Source of the DNA: Candidatus Falkowiibacteriota bacterium
GTDB lineage: Bacteria > Patescibacteriota > Patescibacteriia > Patescibacteriales > UBA12075
Direction: 5' to 3'
DNA: 11,223 bases
Assembly: GCA_003647675.1 (NCBI GenBank)
Contig: QMNH01000013.1
Location: 1-11,223, forward strand
Below, in pieces: positions 5,553 to 11,223 of this stretch. Within the stretch, counting starts at the first letter, position 1. The number at the start of each line of letters is the position of its first letter. The translations under genes were made by a program, and so were the position numbers. The notes beneath the pieces were generated by a model. It made no database searches, was not told the DNA's origin, and was given only the letters and a program-made list of their open reading frames with translations.

Positions 5553-6638
5553 ATGCAATTTTATCTAATAATATTTTTTTTCAGCTTGTTTTTTTCTGTT
5601 GTTTTTACGGTTTTAATAAAAAAATTGGCAATAAAATTTAAAATTGTAGATAAACCGGAAGGGATAAGAAAAATACATAAAAAAAAGATTCCGCTTCTGG
5701 GAGGCATTGCGATTTTTTTAGCTTTTTTTATTATGGTTTTTCTTGTTAAAGACCGGCTAACTATGGGAGATTTGGAAATAAGCCATTGGCTGGGTTTTTT
5801 CCTCGGGGCATTGGTTTTAATGATAGGCGGCTTTTGGGACGATAAATATAATTTAAAAGCAAAGTATCAGATTATTTTTCCTTTGTTGGCTGTTTTTTTA
5901 GTTATAGCCGGCGGCGTGGGAATTGAAAAAATTACTAATCCATTGGGTGGTTATTTATATTTGGACAATTTTAAAATATTAATTTACGGCGCCGGCAATA
6001 CCGCGCATTATTTTACGGTTATATCTGATATTTTTTTGTTGGTGTGGCTCATGGGCATGATGTATACCACCAAGCTTCTGGACGGTATTGACGGGTTGGT
6101 TACCGGAGTGACAGCGATTGGCGGGATTATTATTTTTCTTTTTACCATGACCACCAGGTATTTTCAGCCGGATATCGGATTGGCGGCTTTAATATTGGCG
6201 GGAGCCTGCGCGGGGTTTTTAATATTTAATTTTCATCCGGCTAAAATTTTTTTGGGCGATGGGGGATCTTTGCTTTTGGGCTATATATTGGGCGTTTTAG
6301 CAATTATTTCCGGCGGAAAAATCGCAATCGCGCTTTTGGTTATGGGCTTGCCGATCATGGATGTTGTCTGGACAATTTTAAGGCGCTTAAAACAGGGCAT
6401 TAATCCGTTTAAATTCAGCGACAGGAAGCATTTGCATTTTCGTTTGTTAGATTTGGGCATAGGACAGAGAAAAACCGTTTTGATTTATTATGGTTTTTCG
6501 GTTTTATTCGGTTTAAGCGCTTTATTTTTACAAAGTTTGGGCAAGCTGTTTGCGCTCGGATTATTAATGGCGGTTATGCTTTTCATAGTAGTTGGATTTT
6601 CATATTTAGATAAAAAGAGAATAAAAAATTATGAGTAA
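5553..6638 (+). CDS. Polyprenyl-phosphate sugar-1-phosphate transferase (MraY/WecA/TagO superfamily)
   Basis: This 361-aa, multi-span inner-membrane enzyme family transfers a sugar-1-phosphate (typically GlcNAc-1-P) from a UDP-sugar to undecaprenyl phosphate, beginning a glycan or wall polymer. Motifs in order: DKPEGIRKIHKKKIPLLGG (33-51), the metal-binding pair GFWDD (D96/D97), LLDGIDGL (D177/D180), HPAKIFLGDGGSLLLG (D236) and DRKHLHFRLLDLG (290-302). The spacing and the HPAKIFxGD signature favour the WecA/TagO branch over MraY. Two family positions differ. YTTKLLDG stands where most members have NxxNxxDG, and HLHF stands where HxHH is usual. Overlaps the VanZ-like gene by 8 nt. Likely supplies O-antigen, teichoic-acid-like or S-layer-linked glycan; exact product unknown. 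Confidence 0.93.
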   Translation: MQFYLIIFFFSLFFSVVFTVLIKKLAIKFKIVDKPEGIRKIHKKKIPLLGGIAIFLAFFIMVFLVKDRLTMGDLEISHWLGFFLGALVLMIGGFWDDKYNLKAKYQIIFPLLAVFLVIAGGVGIEKITNPLGGYLYLDNFKILIYGAGNTAHYFTVISDIFLLVWLMGMMYTTKLLDGIDGLVTGVTAIGGIIIFLFTMTTRYFQPDIGLAALILAGACAGFLIFNFHPAKIFLGDGGSLLLGYILGVLAIISGGKIAIALLVMGLPIMDVVWTILRRLKQGINPFKFSDRKHLHFRLLDLGIGQRKTVLIYYGFSVLFGLSALFLQSLGKLFALGLLMAVMLFIVVGFSYLDKKRIKNYE

Positions 6639-7005
6639 AATTAGCAGATTTTATATTTTGCTTTGCTGGACAGTGGTAATATTGATATTGATTAGTTTTC
6701 CCATGCCAGAGTACGAGGGTACTAAAATTACTATTTACGATAAATTAGTTCACGCGTTTTTATTTGGTGTTTTTTCTTATTTAATTATTTATAGTTTAAT
6801 TCTTTTCCGCTCTAAAAATTTTAAATTGTCATTTATAATGCTTATTAGTTTTTTGGCTGGCGCGATTTATGCCGGAATCGGCGAATATATCCAAACTTTT
6901 GTGCCCGGTCGGACTGTAAGCGAATATGATTTTTTAGGAGGCTTGGCTGGCATTTTAATTTCTTTAATTGTAAGTTATGGTATATTCAAGAGAGAAAAAG
7001 CCTAG
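6631..7005 (+). CDS. VanZ-like family membrane protein
   Basis: This 124-aa protein has about four membrane segments. The VanZ-like signature is clear: DKLVHAFLFGVFSYL (about residues 37-51), then an acidic GEYIQTFVPGRTVSEYDFLG block (about 88-107), then a last helix. VanZ-like proteins are small envelope proteins; the founding member gives low-level teicoplanin resistance, and the biochemical role of most relatives is not known. Here it is the middle gene of an overlapping trio behind a lipid-linked sugar transferase, which points to an envelope role rather than antibiotic resistance. The start ATG lies in the overlap ATGAGTAA with the previous gene, with no clear Shine-Dalgarno, so translation is probably by coupling. 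Confidence 0.9.
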   Translation: MSKISRFYILLCWTVVILILISFPMPEYEGTKITIYDKLVHAFLFGVFSYLIIYSLILFRSKNFKLSFIMLISFLAGAIYAGIGEYIQTFVPGRTVSEYDFLGGLAGILISLIVSYGIFKREKA

Positions 7006-7531
7006 ATTGTTATTGCACGCCTGCTGCGGGGTTTGTGCTGTTTATGTAATCAAGTTATTGAAGCCGGAATATTCTATCGAATTATTTTTTTATAATCCGA
7101 ATATTTTTCCGGAAAAAGAATATTTAAAAAGGCTGGATGAAACTAAAAAAATCGCGAAAATTTATAATTTAAATTTAATTATCGGAGAAAATAGCCATTC
7201 CGAGTGGCTTAACGCGGTAAGAGGACATGAAAAAGACAAAGAAGGGGAAGAACGATGTGAGCTTTGCTATGCTTATCGAATAAAAAAAACAGCCAAGTTG
7301 GCCGGTGAAAAAGGATTTGATTATTTTACAACCACCTTGTCAGTTAGTCCGCGCAAAAAATCAAAAATTATAAGCAAAATCGGCAATAATCTGTCAAAAA
7401 AATACGGGACAATATATCTTGATAAAAATTTTAAAAAGCAAGATGGTTTTAAAAAAACCATGGAATTGTCAAAGGCCTATAACCTTTACCGGCAGGATTA
7501 TTGCGGATGCGAATTCAGCATAAGAGACTAG
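6977..7531 (+). CDS. queH: Epoxyqueuosine reductase QueH
   Basis: QueH (formerly DUF208) reduces epoxyqueuosine to queuosine in the wobble position of tRNAs, the last step of queuosine synthesis, and is unrelated to the cobalamin enzyme QueG. The 184-aa product has the N-terminal LLLHACCGVC (C16, C17, C20), then FFYNPNIFPEKEY, the second cysteine pair ERCELCYAYR (C94, C97), TTTLSVSPRKKS, FKKQDGF and the C-terminal LYRQDYCGCEFS (C176, C178). All the conserved cysteines expected for the iron-sulfur/metal site are present. The usual CCxPC proline is valine here. The ATG at 6977 overlaps the VanZ-like gene by 29 nt. No later in-frame start would preserve the CC motif, so this start is well supported. 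No other queuosine gene lies in the window. Confidence 0.95.
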   Translation: MVYSREKKPRLLLHACCGVCAVYVIKLLKPEYSIELFFYNPNIFPEKEYLKRLDETKKIAKIYNLNLIIGENSHSEWLNAVRGHEKDKEGEERCELCYAYRIKKTAKLAGEKGFDYFTTTLSVSPRKKSKIISKIGNNLSKKYGTIYLDKNFKKQDGFKKTMELSKAYNLYRQDYCGCEFSIRD

Positions 7532-7550
7532 GCTTTGCGCGCGGTAATTT

Positions 7551-7582
7551 TTGTTTATTTTAGTAATTATTAATGGTATAAT
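7551..7582 (+). promoter_or_regulatory. Predicted promoter of pilT, probably giving a leaderless transcript
   Basis: The extended -10 TGGTATAAT (7574-7582) ends only 6 nt before the pilT ATG at 7589. A start 7 nt after the -10 falls on or next to the A of the ATG, so the mRNA would have essentially no leader. The -35 is weak (TTGTTT, 7551-7556, with a 20-bp spacer), as tolerated with an extended -10. Confidence 0.65.
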
Positions 7583-7588
7583 TAATTT

Positions 7589-8626
7589 ATGGATTTGCCT
7601 TATTATTTCCAAAAAGCAATTGAAAGAAAAGCTTCCGACCTTCACTTGGTTGAAGGCAGTGTTCCGGCCTTGCGGATAAACGGAGAATTAACAAGATTTA
7701 AAAAGCCCCCGATTCCTTTCGGGGAATTAAGGTATTCTTTGTTTAGCGCTTTAGATAAGGGCATAAGGGAACGATTTAATAAAAAGAAAGATATTGATTT
7801 GTCTATGGTTTTTTTCAATAATCGATTTCGCGTAAATATCCATTACCAAAAAGGGAAAGTCGGTTTAGCTGCCCGTTTAGTCCCCAAAAAAATTCCCAGA
7901 GCCCATGAAATCGGGCTTAATGAAACAATTTATAATTTAACCCACTTAAAAGACGGCTTAGTTTTGGTAACTGGCTCTTCCGGGGTCGGCAAATCAACAA
8001 CCCTGGCCTCAATGCTTGATATCATTAATGCCGAAAGAAGAGCCCATATAATTACGATTGAAGATCCGATTGAATATACCTTTGAAGACAAGCAGAGCAT
8101 AGTAGAGCAAAGGCAATTAGGCCAGGACACCCATGATTTTGCTTCAGCGCTTAAATACGCCCTAAGGCAGGATCCGAATGTTATTATGGTGGGCGAGATG
8201 CGCGACTTAGAAACTATAACCGCGGCTTTAACCGCGGCAAAAACCGGACATTTGGTTCTGTCAACCCTTCATACCACCACCGCGTCCGAAACAATTGAGC
8301 GCATCGTTGATTATTTTTCTAATCAAAACCAGATTGCCCATCAATTAGCAACAGTGTTGCGCGCCGTTGTTGCCCAGCAGTTATTGCCGGGCAAGACAGG
8401 CGGTTTGGTCGCTGCTCGGGAAATAATGGTGAATAATAATGCTATATCCAATTTAATAAGAAATAACCAGATCGAGCAGATCCAATCAACTATCCAAACC
8501 AGCGCTCATGACGGCATGATTACCATGAATAAATCTATCGATAATTTATTTGCCGCCGGAATAATTACGGAAGAAATCGCTAGACACAGCCAAAGAGATT
8601 CGGGAACAAAAGCAGCTTATTATTAA
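7589..8626 (+). CDS. pilT: Type IV pilus retraction ATPase PilT
   Basis: PilT is a hexameric cytoplasmic ATPase that powers type IV pilus disassembly, used for twitching, attachment and DNA uptake. The 345-aa product has the usual length. It has an N-terminal PAS-like part starting KASDLHLVEGSVPALRINGE, Walker A GSSGVGKSTT (129-138), Asp-box IEDPIEYTF, Walker B VGEMRD (201-206, E203), and the His-box TGHLVLSTLHT (H221, H228). The C-terminal AISNLIRNNQIEQIQSTIQT corresponds to the AIRNLIRE retraction motif, here with Ser for Arg and Asn-Asn for Glu. GSSGVGKST instead of GPTGSGKST in Walker A is a mild variation. Probably cotranscribed with the 109-aa gene 8 nt downstream. PilU is the alternative identity, but PilT fits better. 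Confidence 0.95.
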   Translation: MDLPYYFQKAIERKASDLHLVEGSVPALRINGELTRFKKPPIPFGELRYSLFSALDKGIRERFNKKKDIDLSMVFFNNRFRVNIHYQKGKVGLAARLVPKKIPRAHEIGLNETIYNLTHLKDGLVLVTGSSGVGKSTTLASMLDIINAERRAHIITIEDPIEYTFEDKQSIVEQRQLGQDTHDFASALKYALRQDPNVIMVGEMRDLETITAALTAAKTGHLVLSTLHTTTASETIERIVDYFSNQNQIAHQLATVLRAVVAQQLLPGKTGGLVAAREIMVNNNAISNLIRNNQIEQIQSTIQTSAHDGMITMNKSIDNLFAAGIITEEIARHSQRDSGTKAAYY

Positions 8627-8634
8627 ATAAAAAT

Positions 8635-8964
8635 ATGCGTATTGAAAAATGGAAAGATGTTTTAGGGAATATAAAAGATAATTTTCAAGTTGAAGATGAA
8701 GGTTCGATCCATCTGGATGATGAGGGCGGAGTTGACATTGAATACATTGTATTTAAAGGGCCGTTGGGAAGAATGCGCTTGGAGTTTATTACTAAACCCG
8801 TAGTTTTGGATAAAAAAATGACTTATTCAAAACGCATCGGTTCGGAAACAAAAATAGATTATGTTTATTCCGAAGATGAAAAAACAAATATTTTAAATGC
8901 TTATAAATGGGATGAAGATAAAGAAGACTGGGCAGAAATAGACGCCTCAAGCTTTGAAGATTAG
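8635..8964 (+). CDS. Acidic 109-aa protein of unknown function, downstream of pilT
   Basis: Not recognised. The product is soluble-looking, with no signal peptide, membrane segment or cysteine. It is rich in Asp and Glu, especially in the last 35 residues (YVYSEDEKTN, KWDEDKEDWAEID). A central alternating pattern (GGVDIEYIVFKGPLGRMRLEFITKPVVLD is positions ~31-59) suggests beta strands. The gene starts 8 nt after the pilT stop on the same strand, without a Shine-Dalgarno, so it is probably the second gene of a pilT operon and read by reinitiation. Its length, coding-like composition and operon position support a real gene. Whether it is linked to pilus function is only inference from location. 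Confidence 0.85.
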   Translation: MRIEKWKDVLGNIKDNFQVEDEGSIHLDDEGGVDIEYIVFKGPLGRMRLEFITKPVVLDKKMTYSKRIGSETKIDYVYSEDEKTNILNAYKWDEDKEDWAEIDASSFED

Positions 8965-9016
8965 GCTCTTATGTTTTTTCAACTTTTTTAGTTAGTGTGT
9001 AAAAACTAGCAACGGC

Positions 9017-9073
9017 TTAAAAATCTTAAATTTTTAACTTCGCACTGATTTTTATAAACTAACTAGTTAGTTT
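9017..9073. repeat. AT-rich hairpin and 18-bp palindrome before the lipoprotein gene
   Basis: TTAAAAAT (9017-9024) and ATTTTTAA (9030-9037) form perfect arms with a 5-nt loop. AAACTAACTAGTTAGTTT (9056-9073) is a perfect 18-bp palindrome followed by more T. A related TAGTTAGT occurs at 8989-8996. Together these could terminate the pilT unit weakly or form an operator for the downstream gene. A TATAAA at 9053-9058 overlaps the palindrome and could be a -10, but no clear -35 was found. The function is unassigned. Confidence 0.6.
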
Positions 9074-9094
9074 TTAAATATTAATTTAAAAAAT

Positions 9095-11223
9095 ATGTTT
9101 AATAAAAAATTTGCGAAATTTATAATTCTTTCAATTATTTTTATTTTTGGTTTAAGCGGTTGTGCTTTGTTTCCGGCAAGCCAAAAATCTACAAAAACTC
9201 TCCCCCTAGATAACGCAGGCAAGAATAATCCTTTAGAAAATGGACAAGTTGATCAAGGCGATCAAGTTTCAAAATCCTTAGAAGCGCAGCTGGCGGCGCA
9301 ATCTAATATCAATAAGTTTGAAGATTATGACGAGCTTAAGGAATTTTTAGAAAATTCTGATTTATCATCAAATATTACATACTCTTCACTCTCGCGAGGT
9401 TTGGGGGTAGTAGGAATGGAGACGATGACAGGTGAGACCATGAAAGCATCACCTGGTATCGGGCTTGATTACGCAAGTGATCTGGGGTTAGCTGACGCCT
9501 CTGAGAGCGCGCCAGGACTAGGAGCTGGGTCGGACGATTTTTCTTTAACTAACGTACAGGTTAAGGGAGTTGACGAGGCAGATATAATAAAAACAGACGG
9601 AGAATATATTTACGCGGTTGTAAAAAATAATTTGTTTATTATAAAAGCATATCCAGCTGAAAATTCTGAAATATTGGCTAAAATTGAATTTAAATCCCGA
9701 CCACAGGATATTTATATTAACGGGAGTAGCTTGGTAGTTTTTGGGTCTGATACCCAGATTTACAAAACAGATACTTATCAGCGTTTTCCTCGCCGCTCAA
9801 GCTATACCTTTTTTAAGGTTTTTGATATTACTGATAGAAAAAATCCAAAGCAAGTTAGGGATCTGGACATTGAAGGAAATTACTTTAATTCGAGAATGAT
9901 CGGGGATTATGTTTATTTCGCGACTAATAATTATAATTGGTATTGGTATGACGACATTCTTCCAATACCGCTCTTGCTTGAAGGTGGCGAGGCAGTCACG
10001 AGCGATTGCGCCAGTGCGAGATGCTACCATCCGGATGTTTATTATTTTAATATTCCCTACGACTCTTATAATTTTACCAGCATAAACGCTATAAACATAA
10101 AAGATAATAATAAACAGGTTAATGGAGAAGTGTATTTATTGTCGGGAAATCAAAACATGTACGTTTCAAAGGAAAATATTTATATCACATACACAAAATA
10201 TATAAGCGAATATCAGTTAGAGATGGAAGTGATGAAAGAAATTATATATCCAAACTTAAGTGCTCGTAACCAGGAAAAAATCGCTAAAATACAACAAGCT
10301 GAGAATTATATTTTATCCCAAAATGAAAAAACGAATAAAATTTCTACTATAATCGAGCGATACGCAAGTTCTTTAAGCAGCGAAGAGCAGGAAAAATTAG
10401 AAAAATTGCTAGAGGAAAAAATTAAACAAAAATACAAAGACATTTCTAAAGAGCTTGAAAAGACAGTAATTCATAAAATTGCCATAAAAGGGGACAAGCT
10501 GGAATATAAAACTCACGGTGAAGTCACTGGCCAGGTTTTAAATCAATTTTCTATGGATGAGTCAAGCGGTTATTTTCGGATAGCCACTACAAAAAATAGG
10601 ACTTGGTCCCGGTATGACGAAGCCAGCCGGCAATCTTACAATAATTTATATGTGCTTGATGAAAATTTAAAACAAGTTGGCGCGGTAGAAAATTTAGCTC
10701 CTGATGAGCGTATATATAGCGTAAGATTTATGCAGAACCGGGCGTATATGGTGACCTTTAAGCAGATGGATCCCTTGTTTGTAATAGATTTAAGCGATCC
10801 CAAAAACCCGCAGGTATTAGGAAAATTAAAAGTTCCTGGTTTTTCAAATTACCTTCATCCTTTTGATGACAATACTTTAATCGGGATTGGCAAAGATACT
10901 TCAGAATCGGAATGGGGCGGCGCAACAACCAAAGGATTAAAACTGTCTTTATTTGATGTTTCTGACGTAAACAATCCCGAAGAGATTGATACTTATATTA
11001 TGGGAGACGCTGGCAGCGATTCGATTGCTTTGAATGACCACAAGGCTTTTCTTTTTTCACGCGATAAAAATTTATTGGCGATACCGGTTTCCATAAGAGA
11101 AAGCTTTGGTTCCATGAATTATGGGAAATTAACTTTTAGCGGAACCGCGGTTTTTAATATTGACAAGACCGGTTTTGAATTTAAAGGAAAAATTGACCAT
11201 TCAGATGGCGGTCGAGCTTCAGC
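9095..11223 (+). CDS. Secreted beta-propeller lipoprotein (COG4880/Beta_propel type), 3'-truncated by window edge
   Basis: The frame is open from ATG 9095 to the window end (709 codons). It has a lipoprotein signal peptide, MFNKKFAKFIILSIIFIFGL followed by SGC, with the lipobox cysteine at residue 23, so the product should be a membrane-anchored surface protein. A low-complexity spacer follows. The signature FSLTNVQVKGVDEADIIKTD (149-168) and GEYIYAVVKNNLFIIKAYP mark the family of secreted proteins with a C-terminal beta propeller distantly related to WD-40. Repeated blades (FFKVFDITDRKNPKQV, FVIDLSDPKNPQVLG-like, LSLFDVSDVNNPEEI) recur. A charged helical stretch (about 372-457) interrupts the propeller, followed by VIHKIAIKGDKLEYKTHGEV and QFSMDE. 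C305 and C310 could form a disulfide. The substrate is unknown; the family is usually annotated only as beta-propeller. Confidence 0.88.
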   Translation, partial: MFNKKFAKFIILSIIFIFGLSGCALFPASQKSTKTLPLDNAGKNNPLENGQVDQGDQVSKSLEAQLAAQSNINKFEDYDELKEFLENSDLSSNITYSSLSRGLGVVGMETMTGETMKASPGIGLDYASDLGLADASESAPGLGAGSDDFSLTNVQVKGVDEADIIKTDGEYIYAVVKNNLFIIKAYPAENSEILAKIEFKSRPQDIYINGSSLVVFGSDTQIYKTDTYQRFPRRSSYTFFKVFDITDRKNPKQVRDLDIEGNYFNSRMIGDYVYFATNNYNWYWYDDILPIPLLLEGGEAVTSDCASARCYHPDVYYFNIPYDSYNFTSINAINIKDNNKQVNGEVYLLSGNQNMYVSKENIYITYTKYISEYQLEMEVMKEIIYPNLSARNQEKIAKIQQAENYILSQNEKTNKISTIIERYASSLSSEEQEKLEKLLEEKIKQKYKDISKELEKTVIHKIAIKGDKLEYKTHGEVTGQVLNQFSMDESSGYFRIATTKNRTWSRYDEASRQSYNNLYVLDENLKQVGAVENLAPDERIYSVRFMQNRAYMVTFKQMDPLFVIDLSDPKNPQVLGKLKVPGFSNYLHPFDDNTLIGIGKDTSESEWGGATTKGLKLSLFDVSDVNNPEEIDTYIMGDAGSDSIALNDHKAFLFSRDKNLLAIPVSIRESFGSMNYGKLTFSGTAVFNIDKTGFEFKGKIDHSDGGRAS

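Noticed and set aside
6631..7005. VanZ-like gene as evidence of glycopeptide resistance
   Set aside because: No vanA/H/X/R/S genes are present, and VanZ-like proteins are widespread in envelope clusters unrelated to resistance.
9797..10030. Minus-strand open frame inside the beta-propeller gene
   Set aside because: The plus-strand frame is continuous and family-like here, so this is an antisense shadow.
1..11223. Mobile elements, tRNA or rRNA genes, toxin-antitoxin or defence genes
   Set aside because: No transposase, integrase, tRNA cloverleaf, rRNA segment or recognisable defence motif was found; the window looks like stable chromosome.

Overview
The window is AT-rich bacterial chromosome with standard-code genes: TAA, TAG and TGA all act as stops. 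The gene content suggests a member of the Candidate Phyla Radiation (Patescibacteria, probably Parcubacteria-like). The grounds are compact genes with overlapping ends, few Shine-Dalgarno sequences, a membrane-anchored Clp-like ATPase preceded by a small membrane protein, a type IV pilus PilT ATPase, QueH, and a large beta-propeller lipoprotein. This placement is inference from gene content, with no database search behind it.

Layout. 1-1479 (+) is the 3' part of CTP synthase (pyrG). A bidirectional hairpin terminator (1492-1522) separates it from convergent rpmA (bL27, minus strand, 1537-1818). rpmA and the next plus-strand unit diverge from a short shared promoter region (1907-1956) in which the -35 elements lie back to back in a palindrome. 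The plus-strand unit is a 122-aa membrane protein (2001-2369) that overlaps by 8 nt a 916-aa zinc-finger, two-TM, Clp_N, double-AAA+ protein (2362-5112). A minus-strand STAS-like gene (5167-5436) has its own terminator and promoter. A tight plus-strand cluster follows: a polyprenyl-phosphate sugar-1-phosphate transferase of the MraY/WecA superfamily, a VanZ-like protein and QueH (5553-7531), each overlapping the next. PilT (7589-8626) appears to be transcribed as a leaderless mRNA and is followed by an acidic 109-aa protein of unknown function (8635-8964). A palindrome-bearing intergenic stretch precedes the lipoprotein with a C-terminal beta-propeller domain (9095 to beyond the right edge).

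How the genes fit together. Nucleotide supply (PyrG), translation (bL27, tRNA queuosine by QueH), envelope glycan assembly (MraY/WecA-like, VanZ-like), surface appendages (PilT) and a surface lipoprotein are ordinary functions for a small-genome bacterium. The most unusual element is the Clp-like protein. Its D2 ATPase motifs are intact, but D1 has lost its Walker B acidic pair, the substrate-gripping tyrosine is replaced in both pore loops, and the ClpC M-domain and the ClpP-docking loop are absent. It is therefore unlikely to be a conventional ClpC unfoldase and, with its conserved-looking membrane partner, may form an undescribed membrane remodelling or scaffold system.
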